The notes beneath the pieces are model-generated. The model was not told the origin of the DNA. It did not search any database and saw nothing but the letters and a program-made list of their open reading frames with translations. From Bacteroidales bacterium (GTDB lineage Bacteria > Bacteroidota > Bacteroidia > Bacteroidales > UBA932), in contig JAFSVL010000007.1 in the NCBI GenBank assembly GCA_017445015.1, positions 1-37,666 on the forward strand: a DNA stretch of 37,666 nucleotides, given 5' to 3'. The stretch's first letter is position 1. The number at the start of each line of letters is the position of its first letter. A program made the position numbers and the translations under genes. Positions 30,422-37,666 of the stretch are shown here, in pieces.

Positions 30422-32047
30422 ATGGCAGCAGAATTCAAGTACGCCCCGATGTTCCAGTTGGGCGAAGACACGACCGAATATTATCTCATTCCCGGTTCCG
30501 AAAAGCTGGTAAAAACGGTCAAACTGGGAGACAAAACCCTTCTGGAAGTTTCGCCGGAAGCCCTTACCCTGGTTGCTCGGCAGTCCTTCCATGACTGTCA
30601 GTTCATGCTTCGCCGCTCCCATAATGAGCAGGTGGCAAAGATCCTGACGGATCCCGGGGCATCTGAAAACGACAAGTACGTTGCCCTGCAGTTCCTGCGC
30701 AATGCGGAAACGGCCGTGAAGGGCGTCCTCCCTTTCTGCCAGGATACGGGTACGGCCATCATCCACGCCGAGAAGGGTCAGGCGGTATGGACAGGGTTCG
30801 AGGACGAAGAGGCCCTCTCGAAGGGCGTGTTCGAGACCTATACGCAGGAGAACCTCCGCTATAGCCAGAACGCTCCCCTGGACATGTATAACGAGGTGAA
30901 TACCAAGTGTAACCTGCCGGCGCAGATAGATATCGAAGCCACGCAGGGCGGCGAATACCGTTTTGTCATGGTGGCAAAGGGCGGCGGGTCCGCCAACAAG
31001 ACCTACTTCTATCCGATGACCAAGGCCACCATCCAGAATGAAGGGACACTTCTCCCGTTCCTGGTGGAGAAGATGAAAACGCTGGGAACCGCAGCCTGCC
31101 CGCCTTACCACATCGCCTTCGTGATCGGCGGCACCTCGGCGGAGAAGAACCTTCTTACGGTGAAGCTCGCCAGTATCAAATATTACGACAATCTGCCCAA
31201 GACCGGTGATGAAACAGGTAGGGCCTTCCGCGACATTGACCTTGAGGAAAAACTTCTGAAGGAAGCGCAGAAGATAGGCCTGGGCGCACAGTTCGGCGGC
31301 AAATACCTGGCCCATGACATCCGCGTGGTGCGCCTGCCGCGCCATGGCGCCAGCTGCCCCATAGGCATGGGCGTAAGCTGCTCTGCGGACCGCAATATCA
31401 AGTCCAAAATCAACGCCGGCGGCGTGTGGATCGAGAAGCTGGACACCAACCCCTCCGAACTCATCCCGGAAGAATTCCGCCGTCCCGGCGAGGGGCCCAA
31501 GGGCATCGAAATCGACCTGGACAAGGGTATCGACGCCGTGCGCGCCGAACTTACCAAGTACGCAGTGGGCACCCGTGTCAACCTTAGGGGCACCATCATC
31601 GTGGCCCGTGATATTGCGCATGCCCGCCTCAAGGCCCGCCTCGATGCGGGAGAAGGACTGCCGCAGTATTTCAAGGACTATCCGGTGCTGTATGCGGGGC
31701 CTGCCAAGACCCCTGAGGGCTATCCTTGCGGGTCGATGGGCCCTACCACCGCCAACCGCATGGACCCGTATGTGGATGAGTTCCAGCAAAACGGTGCATC
31801 CCTCGTCATGATTGCAAAAGGCAACCGCTCCAAGGTGGTCACCGACGCCTGCCAGAAGCACGGCGGCTTCTATCTCGGGACCATAGGAGGCGTGGCCGCA
31901 ATCCTTGCTCAGGACTGCATCAAGAGTATCGGGTGCGTGGAATATCCGGAACTGGGGATGGAGGCGGTCTGGAAAATCCGGGTGGAAGATTTCCCGGCGT
32001 TCATCCTTGTGGATGACAAGGGCAATGACTTCTTCAAGGCGTTCTGA
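30422..32047 (+). CDS. fumA: Class I (iron-sulfur) fumarate hydratase
   Basis: Length 541 residues from the ATG at 30422; a longer in-frame start at 30269 lies inside the Bro-N gene and is rejected. It converts fumarate to malate with a [4Fe-4S] cluster, in the cytosol. Cys106 in '[10 protein letters not shown]', Cys226 in 'ACPPYH' and Cys320 or Cys312 in '[13 protein letters not shown]' are the likely cluster ligands. '[11 protein letters not shown]' in the alpha domain and the beta domain with '[13 protein letters not shown]'-type residues ('[14 protein letters not shown]') complete the fold. Its TGA overlaps the AsmA-like ATG by 1 nt (TGATG). No promoter box is seen between it and the Bro-N gene, so it may be read from that gene's promoter. 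Confidence 0.95.
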   Translation: MAAEFKYAPMFQLGEDTTEYYLIPGSEKLVKTVKLGDKTLLEVSPEALTLVARQSFHDCQFMLRRSHNEQVAKILTDPGASENDKYVALQFLRNAETAVKGVLPFCQDTGTAIIHAEKGQAVWTGFEDEEALSKGVFETYTQENLRYSQNAPLDMYNEVNTKCNLPAQIDIEATQGGEYRFVMVAKGGGSANKTYFYPMTKATIQNEGTLLPFLVEKMKTLGTAACPPYHIAFVIGGTSAEKNLLTVKLASIKYYDNLPKTGDETGRAFRDIDLEEKLLKEAQKIGLGAQFGGKYLAHDIRVVRLPRHGASCPIGMGVSCSADRNIKSKINAGGVWIEKLDTNPSELIPEEFRRPGEGPKGIEIDLDKGIDAVRAELTKYAVGTRVNLRGTIIVARDIAHARLKARLDAGEGLPQYFKDYPVLYAGPAKTPEGYPCGSMGPTTANRMDPYVDEFQQNGASLVMIAKGNRSKVVTDACQKHGGFYLGTIGGVAAILAQDCIKSIGCVEYPELGMEAVWKIRVEDFPAFILVDDKGNDFFKAF

Positions 32048-35000
32048 TGTCTCGTCTCTTCCGGGTGTTGCTGACGGCGGCGGCATCGCTTCTGCTGCTG
32101 TTCCTGCTGCTGTTGGGGGCCGTACAACTTTTTCTCGGTTCCGGGAAGGCGGATGCGCTCGTCGCGAAACTGCTCCGGGAGAATATCGACGCCCGGGTCA
32201 CGTATGCAGATCTGCATGTGTCCGTCCTCAAGCGCTTCCCGCGGATTTCGCTGCGCCTGGACAGCCTGGACATCACCTACCCCCATACCCGTTATGCCGC
32301 GTTTGACCGCGCCGCCGTGCGGAGCCGCCTGCTCGATGCGGGCCGCTCGGAGGAAAGCGACACCCTGCTGCATCTGGGAAGCCTGCGCTTTTCGCTGAAT
32401 CCCTGGCCGCTGCTTGCCGGGCGCTTGCGCGTGCGTTATGCCCTGCTGGAGGATCTCCGCTTGTATGCCCATGCCTATGACGATTCGACGGCCAACTGGC
32501 AGGTGCTGCCGCCTTCTGAAAAGAAGTCTTCCTCCCTTCCGTCAGTTTCGCTGGGATTTTTGTCGTTGAAGGGGCGTAATGCATTGGTTTACACGGCACA
32601 GCGGGATACGGTCTTTATTGCGGGCGCGCTGCGTTCGCTCGAAGCCTCATCCGATTTTCATGTCGGGGGCGGAGCGTTCCGTGTCCGGAATACCTCGCTG
32701 GAAGTGGATTCCCTGTTCCTGCATGGCCGTATTCCGGCCGACACCCTTGCCTTCGGGCTGCAGCGGCTGGCGCTTTCCGAGCCCAGGCCGCAGGTGTTCG
32801 ATGTGGCGCTCAATGCCCGGGCGATGCTCCTGACCAATGCGCTGGGGCGCTTGAAAGTACCCCTCAATGCAAGGGGCCGCATCGGGCTTAGGCAGACGGG
32901 CGGCTGCATGGAATGTGATGTGGAACGCCTGTCCGGCCGTGTCGCACATATCCCGTTGGAGGCTTCCGGGCGCATCGTTTCGCTCCGGGGGGCTTCCGAT
33001 ATCGACGCCCGTCTCCGTGTGGACGGCGCCAGCCTGGACACCTTGCTCCGCGAATACGGGAAGGCGTTTTTGAAAGATGCGGAGATTGTGCGTACGGACG
33101 TCCTGCTGCATCTTTCGGCCGAGGCCAAAGGGCGTTTGGACAGCACGTCGTTCCCCCAGACATCGGCGCGGCTCTCCGTCCCGTCCGCCCGGCTTGAATA
33201 TGTTCCTCTGGGCCTGAAAGCGGCACTCAGTCTGGAAGCGTCGGCCTCCGTGTCCGAAAAGCGCCGTGTGGATGCTTCGCTCCATGATTTAAAAATCGCC
33301 GCTTCCGGCATCAACCTGGATGCCACAGCCTCGGCCAGGGATCTTGCCGGGGCGGATCCGTCGCTACAACTCGCTGCAACGGGGAATGCCGACCTTGCGC
33401 AAATCGTGCAGCAGGTACCGGGGCTGTCGCATACGGAAATGGAAGGCGTGTTGGATTTGAACGCGCGTCTGCGCTCTACGCTCTCGCGGGTCAGGCGGCT
33501 GGAGTTCGGGGAGGAGGAAGTGGAAGCCCGTTTCAGCGGCGGATTCCTTCGCTTTGCCATCCCGCAGGACAGTTTCAGCGTGCGTACCCTTCATCCGGAA
33601 ATTGTCTTGCGTTCCGCAGCCGGAGGTTTGATTGCCGGTGCGGGGCTGGACAGTACCTATCTTCGCTGGGGGCGGAAAATGGCGGTCCGTGCCACGAGTC
33701 TGCGCAACAAGGCTTCCGTCAGGCGCCTCGAGCAGGACGGGAAGCCGGTCATCCGCCTGGATTTCAAGACGGATGACGAGCGGGTTTTCGTACGTTTCGG
33801 CCCCAACAAGGCCGGGGTTCGCGGCGTGAAACTGGCGCTTGCGGCCCAGCAGCGGGTGCGGGACGGAGGGAGAAGGAAACGCTTCCTGGATTCCCTGCAG
33901 CGGATCTATCCCGGAACGCCGCGCGACTCGCTCATGGTCTCCCTGAGGCGGGAGCACGGACTCCGTCAGCTGCCGGACTATTTGAGCGAGAAGGATTTCC
34001 GGGCTTATGACATCCGCATCTCTGCGGGGGAGAAAGCGCTCAATCTTTTGCGTGAATGGTCGCCTTCCGGATCGCTTTCCGTTGCCCGGGGGTTTGTTGC
34101 CACGCCTGCCTTCCCGCTGCGGACCCGGTTCCGCGATATCGACGCGGATTTCGACGACCGCGACGTGCACCTGAACTCCTTCTCCCTGACTTCCGGGACC
34201 TCGGACCTGTCGGCGCGCGGTATGCTGCGCGGGCTGTTCCGGACGATGCTGGGACGCGGCGTGCTCGATCTCTCCATGGACTTGTATTCCCGGCAAATCA
34301 ATGCGAACGAACTGCTGGCGGCTTCCACGCACGATGAAGCCATCCCTGCCGCCGCGTATAGTGATTCGGAAGACGATTCCGCCATTGTCACCGATACGCT
34401 GGCGAACGCCAGGGTGGATTCCCTGCCCATGGCGGTCGTCCCGGCCAATCTCCGGGCGGCGGTGCGCCTGAAGGCGGATTCGCTGCATTTTGCCTTCCTT
34501 GATGCGAAACCGCTGGAAGCGGTGCTGAATATCCGGGAGCGGACGATGCAGTTGCGGGACGTGCGCCTGTGCAGTCCGCTGGGCGACCTGGACCTGAATG
34601 CCTATTTTTCCACCCGGACGAAGAAGACGATGGGGGCGGGGGTGGATATGAAACTTACCGGCGTTTCCGTGCCGCTGGCCCTGCGTCTGTTCCCCGGTTT
34701 TGAGCAGATGGCGCCGCCGCTCAAGACCTTTGAGGGGAAGGTGAACTGTGAAATCTCCGCCACCACCCAGTTGGATACGAATATGAATGTGATGATGCAT
34801 ACGGTGGACGGCGTGGCCAAACTGACCGGCCGGGAGATGAAAATCGGCGATGCGGGGAACCTGCGGCTCGTGACCTCGCTGATGCTTTTCAAAAATAAGA
34901 ATATAGGTCCGCTCGGCGATATTTCCGCGAATGCCTCCATTCATGACAGCCGTCTGGATATTTATCCCTTCCTGCTGGACGTGGACCGTTATCAACTGGC

Positions 35001-35448
35001 CCTGAGCGGCATCTATGGCGTGGGGGGCATCATGGACTATTATGTCTCCATTCTCAAGTCGCCGCTTCCGATCCGCTTCGGCGTGCGGGTGTGGAACGGC
35101 GGAGAAGGAGGGAAGATGCGCTATGCGCTCGGGAAGGCGCGTTACCTGGATTCCGGCATTCCCGTGTATAGCGGAGTCGTGGATTCCGCGCAGGTCAATA
35201 TCGCATCGGTGATTCTGAACATATTCCAGAAAGGGGTACAGATGGCCAGGGTATCTGCGCGTCATGTTACTCCTGACTCGGACTTTGAATTTTCGGCCTC
35301 CGAGCGGGAAAAGGTGGAACAGTTCATCCTGGATACGCGGCAGAAGGAGGAAGAAGAGGCGTTCTTCGGTGATTTTGACGCATGGATGGACCGGGAAATC
35401 GAGCAGGACGCCCTGGTTTTGTCTAAAAAGATAAAGAAGAAAAAATGA
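32047..35448 (+). CDS. Large AsmA-like envelope protein
   Basis: Length 1133 residues. One N-terminal membrane helix (about 7-29) anchors a very long, beta-rich periplasmic part. AsmA/TamB-like signs are the 'RENIDARVTYADLHVSVLKR' region after the anchor, repeated 'LDLN/DLSM' strands, and an AsmA C-terminal region at about 860-1060 with 'YPFLLDVDRYQLALSGIYG'. The end is charged and rich in K and E ('KKIKKKK'). Related proteins bridge inner and outer membranes and are linked to phospholipid transport. It is coupled to fumarase by a 1-nt overlap and to serB by a 4-nt ATGA overlap. Function in this organism is inferred from the family. Confidence 0.86.
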   Translation: MSRLFRVLLTAAASLLLLFLLLLGAVQLFLGSGKADALVAKLLRENIDARVTYADLHVSVLKRFPRISLRLDSLDITYPHTRYAAFDRAAVRSRLLDAGRSEESDTLLHLGSLRFSLNPWPLLAGRLRVRYALLEDLRLYAHAYDDSTANWQVLPPSEKKSSSLPSVSLGFLSLKGRNALVYTAQRDTVFIAGALRSLEASSDFHVGGGAFRVRNTSLEVDSLFLHGRIPADTLAFGLQRLALSEPRPQVFDVALNARAMLLTNALGRLKVPLNARGRIGLRQTGGCMECDVERLSGRVAHIPLEASGRIVSLRGASDIDARLRVDGASLDTLLREYGKAFLKDAEIVRTDVLLHLSAEAKGRLDSTSFPQTSARLSVPSARLEYVPLGLKAALSLEASASVSEKRRVDASLHDLKIAASGINLDATASARDLAGADPSLQLAATGNADLAQIVQQVPGLSHTEMEGVLDLNARLRSTLSRVRRLEFGEEEVEARFSGGFLRFAIPQDSFSVRTLHPEIVLRSAAGGLIAGAGLDSTYLRWGRKMAVRATSLRNKASVRRLEQDGKPVIRLDFKTDDERVFVRFGPNKAGVRGVKLALAAQQRVRDGGRRKRFLDSLQRIYPGTPRDSLMVSLRREHGLRQLPDYLSEKDFRAYDIRISAGEKALNLLREWSPSGSLSVARGFVATPAFPLRTRFRDIDADFDDRDVHLNSFSLTSGTSDLSARGMLRGLFRTMLGRGVLDLSMDLYSRQINANELLAASTHDEAIPAAAYSDSEDDSAIVTDTLANARVDSLPMAVVPANLRAAVRLKADSLHFAFLDAKPLEAVLNIRERTMQLRDVRLCSPLGDLDLNAYFSTRTKKTMGAGVDMKLTGVSVPLALRLFPGFEQMAPPLKTFEGKVNCEISATTQLDTNMNVMMHTVDGVAKLTGREMKIGDAGNLRLVTSLMLFKNKNIGPLGDISANASIHDSRLDIYPFLLDVDRYQLALSGIYGVGGIMDYYVSILKSPLPIRFGVRVWNGGEGGKMRYALGKARYLDSGIPVYSGVVDSAQVNIASVILNIFQKGVQMARVSARHVTPDSDFEFSASEREKVEQFILDTRQKEEEEAFFGDFDAWMDREIEQDALVLSKKIKKKK

Positions 35449-36668
35449 ACGAAGTAGAGATCATACAAGCCAACATTTACGGTTATGACCAGCCGGGCCT
35501 GACAACGCAACTGACGGAAATCCTGGCGCGTTATGATGCGTTTGTGCTGGATATCGGCCAGGCGAACATCCACAGTTCTCTGGCGCTGGGCATCCTGTTC
35601 CGGACGACGCGGGACCGCTCCGGCTTTATCATGAAGGACTTGCTGTTCAAATGTTCCGAACTGGGATTGAATATCCGTTTTTCGCCTGTCGAAGAGGATG
35701 ATTATGCCGCATGGGTGGCGCGGCAGGGCCGGAACCGCTATATCGTTACCTTGCTGGGCCGCCGGGTGACGGCACGGCACCTTGCCGACGTTTCCGGCGT
35801 CATCTTCAGGCACGGGCTGAATATCGATGCCATCAAGCGCCTGACGGGCCGTATGCCGCTCGTGCCGGATGAAAACGACCGGGAGAAGTCCTGTATTGAA
35901 CTTTCCGTGCGCGGGAAGCTGGATGCCGAGGGGCGGAAATCGCTGCAGGCGGCCCTTGCCACCCTTCCGGAAAAAGGGCTGGACATTTCATTCCAGACGG
36001 ACGATATCTACCGCCGCAGCCGCCGTCTCATCTGCTTCGATATGGATTCCACGCTGATTCACGCCGAATGTATCGACGAATTGGCGGAACGCGCGGGTGT
36101 GGGCGCCGAGGTGCGCGCCATCACCGAAAGCGCAATGCGCGGCGAAATCGATTTTTGCGAGAGTTTCACCCGTCGCGTGGCGTTGCTCAAAGGTCTGGAC
36201 GAGGGCGTGATGGAGGAGATTGCCCGCAACCTGCCCTATAATGAAGGTTTGGAACGGATGATGATGATACTCAAGCGCGTAGGCTACAAAACCGCTATCC
36301 TCTCCGGAGGATTTACCTATTTCGGCAAGTACCTTCAGCAGAAGTTCGGATTCGACTACGTATATGCCAACGAACTGGAAATAGAGAACGGAAAACTGAC
36401 CGGCCGGTATGTGGGGGATATCGTAGATGGGCGCCGCAAGGCGGAACTGCTCAAACTGCTCTGCCAGGTGGAGGGCATCAACCTGGCTCAGGCGGTGGCG
36501 GTGGGCGACGGTGCGAATGATTTACCGATGCTGTCCCTTGCCGGACTGGGTATCGCCTACCACGCCAAGCCCAAGGTCAAGGCCAATGCCCAGCAGTCCA
36601 TCTCGAGCATCGGCCTGGACGGAATCTTGTATTTCCTCGGACTGAAAGATTCTCAGATCGACCCCTGA
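35445..36668 (+). CDS. serB: Phosphoserine phosphatase with N-terminal ACT domains
   Basis: Length 407 residues. Two ACT-like regulatory domains fill about residues 1-180 ('DQPGLTTQLTEIL' and 'RHLADVSGVIFRHGLNI'). The HAD phosphatase domain follows: motif I Asp199-Met-Asp201-Ser-Thr, 'SGGFTYF' (motif II), Lys in motif III, and 'VGDGANDLPM' (motif IV). It makes serine from phosphoserine in the cytosol. The ATGA at 35445-35448 couples it to the AsmA-like gene. The last 16 bp overlap the convergent acyltransferase-fold gene. Confidence 0.95.
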   Translation: MNEVEIIQANIYGYDQPGLTTQLTEILARYDAFVLDIGQANIHSSLALGILFRTTRDRSGFIMKDLLFKCSELGLNIRFSPVEEDDYAAWVARQGRNRYIVTLLGRRVTARHLADVSGVIFRHGLNIDAIKRLTGRMPLVPDENDREKSCIELSVRGKLDAEGRKSLQAALATLPEKGLDISFQTDDIYRRSRRLICFDMDSTLIHAECIDELAERAGVGAEVRAITESAMRGEIDFCESFTRRVALLKGLDEGVMEEIARNLPYNEGLERMMMILKRVGYKTAILSGGFTYFGKYLQQKFGFDYVYANELEIENGKLTGRYVGDIVDGRRKAELLKLLCQVEGINLAQAVAVGDGANDLPMLSLAGLGIAYHAKPKVKANAQQSISSIGLDGILYFLGLKDSQIDP

Positions 36669-37495
36669 TGGGGACTCATCAACTGATGGGGATTGATTAG
36701 CAGCGCACGCAGTGCCCGAAGGCTGGTTACCCAGTACAGGCCGTCGCAGAAACGCTCGTCGAGGGTGAAGTTCAGCGGCATCAGCTTCCCCTTGTCCACG
36801 CTGCCGCCGCTAACGACCGGTTCCGGGCTTTCCTTTCCCATGGCGATGAATAATCCGGTGGTCCCGAAATCGTAGAGGTGATGGAAAATCGCAGGGCCTT
36901 TGATGGATTTGAGGTTGGTTACGAAAGCGCTGGTGTGGAAGGGGCTGAGGCCGATGATGGCCTTGGGCAGCATCCCGTGCCTGTCCAGGAACTTGATGGT
37001 CCCGATAAGCAGCTTGATGACGAAATTCGGCGTGAACGTAAGCAACTTTGCCAGTTGTTCGGTTCCGTTGTTCGCATCCGGACGGGCGTCTTCTTCAATG
37101 GCTGCGTTGATTTTTTCGCGGATTTCGGGAAGCGTCTCCTTCCCCGTGCAGGATATTTTCACCAGGGACTCCTCGGCTTCCAGATTCAGGCTCTTTTTTA
37201 CGACGAAGGAGATATCGATGCTGTTGTGCTCGTAGATGCGCCCGTTCATTACGAAATAGTTGATTTTCGGGAACATCGCCATCACCCTTACCGTGGCGGC
37301 AATGAGGATATGCATATAGGTGTATGTCTCGCCTTTCGCATTTTGCTCATGGATAAAGGCGTCCAGGTGGTCACAGGGGACGTCATATCTGGACATAATC
37401 TGCGAATCATGCCTTGCGGACATGATATGCGGGACAATCTTTGAAATCGGGTCCAGGTCCTTGACCTTCTTCCCGTCGGGTCTATATCCAAACAT
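36653..37495 (-). CDS. CAT/2-oxoacid dehydrogenase E2-fold acyltransferase-like protein, catalytic His replaced
   Basis: Length 280 residues from the ATG at 37495. It lacks the lipoyl domain of true E2 subunits and corresponds to the catalytic CAT-like fold alone ('ILIAATVRVMAMFP', 'FHTSAFVTNLKSI', 'DFGTTGLFIAMGK'). The fold's active-site motif HxxxDG is 'ERFCDG' here, so the general-base His is Glu. Related bacterial proteins I recall share this change, suggesting a distinct, possibly non-acyltransferase family. An in-frame TTG at 37504 overlaps the promoter box and is rejected. The ATG lies 6 nt after the -7 box, so the mRNA is probably leaderless. Substrate unknown. Confidence 0.82.
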   Translation of the reverse strand: MFGYRPDGKKVKDLDPISKIVPHIMSARHDSQIMSRYDVPCDHLDAFIHEQNAKGETYTYMHILIAATVRVMAMFPKINYFVMNGRIYEHNSIDISFVVKKSLNLEAEESLVKISCTGKETLPEIREKINAAIEEDARPDANNGTEQLAKLLTFTPNFVIKLLIGTIKFLDRHGMLPKAIIGLSPFHTSAFVTNLKSIKGPAIFHHLYDFGTTGLFIAMGKESPEPVVSGGSVDKGKLMPLNFTLDERFCDGLYWVTSLRALRALLINPHQLMSPHQGSI

Positions 37496-37501
37496 TGCCG
37501 C

Positions 37502-37509
37502 CAAAGATA
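37502..37509 (-). promoter_or_regulatory. Promoter of the acyltransferase-fold gene (-7 box TATCTTTG)
   Basis: It matches TAnnTTTG on -, 6 nt before the ATG at 37495. It is back-to-back with the + box at 37522-37529. Confidence 0.68.
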
Positions 37510-37521
37510 ATTATTTTTTGC

Positions 37522-37529
37522 TAACTTTG
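37522..37529 (+). promoter_or_regulatory. Promoter of tRNA-Leu(UAG) (-7 box TAACTTTG)
   Basis: It matches TAnnTTTG, 10 nt before the first base of the tRNA. Confidence 0.68.
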
Positions 37530-37539
37530 CAGCCTTGTT

Positions 37540-37621
37540 GCGGGTGTGTTGTAATTGGTAGCCAAGCCAGACTTAGGATCTGGTGCCTCACGGCGTAAGG
37601 GTTCGAGTCCCTTCACCCGCA
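37540..37621 (+). tRNA. tRNA-Leu (anticodon TAG)
   Basis: The acceptor GCGGGTG (37540-37546) pairs with CACCCGC (37614-37620), with discriminator A at 37621. The anticodon stem CCAGA/TCTGG holds the loop CTTAGGA with TAG at 37574-37576. A class II variable arm and a standard T arm are present. CCA is not encoded. Confidence 0.96.
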
Positions 37622-37644
37622 CTTTAATGGGGATAATTATCACC

Positions 37645-37666
37645 ATGAGCGAACATCATCATCACC
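37645..37666 (+). CDS. First codons of a His-rich protein (runs off right edge)
   Basis: ATG at 37645 opens Met-Ser-Glu-His-His-His-His before the window ends. A poly-His start is seen in cation efflux proteins, among others, but seven codons are too few to name a family. No TAnnTTTG box lies between it and the tRNA. Confidence 0.4.

Noticed and set aside
30386-32086. Long open frame on - (566 codons) antisense to fumarase
   Set aside because: It is the shadow of a well-recognised fumarase; no promoter or domain supports it.
33364-35265. Long open frame on - (633 codons) antisense to the AsmA-like gene
   Set aside because: It has low-complexity R/H/Q/G composition typical of antisense frames and no start context or domain.
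1-37666. CRISPR array or phage attachment site
   Set aside because: No regularly spaced repeats were seen. The tRNA genes have no 3' duplicate in the window.

Overview
The window looks like a GC-rich chromosome segment from a member of the Bacteroidales (Bacteroidota). The clearest evidence is the promoters: almost every transcription unit starts at the Bacteroidota -7 element TAnnTTTG (16 copies found), and at least seven of these have a TTTG or TTG -33 element 19-21 nt upstream. A FeoA-FeoB fusion, an S16 protein with a long Ala/Glu tail, tandem OmpA-like barrels, a DUF4922-SpoIID fusion, a Bro-N gene and an IS1182-type transposase all fit the same group. Genus cannot be told from sequence reading alone.

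Layout. (1) 1-1050: the 5' part of an IS1182-family transposase leaving the left edge, then about 450 bp without a gene that holds a 37-bp near-palindrome, a foldable GC-rich block and a hairpin. (2) 1054-5134: sugar-nucleotide genes, capF-capG (UDP-L-FucNAc branch) on +, meeting ugd (UDP-glucose dehydrogenase) and a small membrane protein on -. (3) 5193-9619: a membrane-anchored coiled-coil protein and hemW on +, meeting feoAB and a small Cys-rich Feo partner on -. (4) 9688-13425: four glycosyltransferases, three in a - strand operon and one divergent. (5) 13422-14697: rpsP-rimM on - and tRNA-Leu(GAG) on +. (6) 14709-17469: two half-size CHR transporters, an SDR/zinc-ribbon fusion and tRNA-Asn, all on -. 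(7) 17545-23146: a + strand operon of secreted DHDPS-like protein, DUF4922-SpoIID fusion, AmpG-like permease and NamZ (DUF1343), meeting (8) 23109-27503, a - strand operon of two OmpA-like proteins, a nucleotidyltransferase and murI. (9) 27612-28683: prfB with its programmed +1 frameshift. (10) 28695-30402: an accessory insert made of a scrambled BIG2/FISUMP remnant and a Bro-N/DinD-like gene. (11) 30422-36668: fumarase class I, a large AsmA-like protein and serB, overlapping head to tail. (12) 36653-37666: a CAT/E2-like acyltransferase-fold protein on -, tRNA-Leu(UAG) on +, and the first codons of a His-rich protein.

How it works together. Much of the window serves the cell envelope: sugar-nucleotide supply (capF, capG, ugd), glycan assembly (four glycosyltransferases), peptidoglycan turnover and recycling (NamZ, AmpG, SpoIID domain, MurI), OmpA-type proteins and AsmA-like lipid/outer-membrane homeostasis. 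The genome is very compact: genes within operons mostly overlap by 1-4 nt, and all five tail-to-tail gene pairs overlap at their 3' ends by 4-38 bp. Several genes have the start codon only 4-10 nt after the -7 box, so their mRNAs are probably leaderless or nearly so. The best candidates for undescribed biology are the DUF4922-SpoIID fusion with its secreted DHDPS-like neighbour, the SDR/zinc-ribbon fusion in a CHR-transporter operon, and the foldable gene-free block at 720-975.
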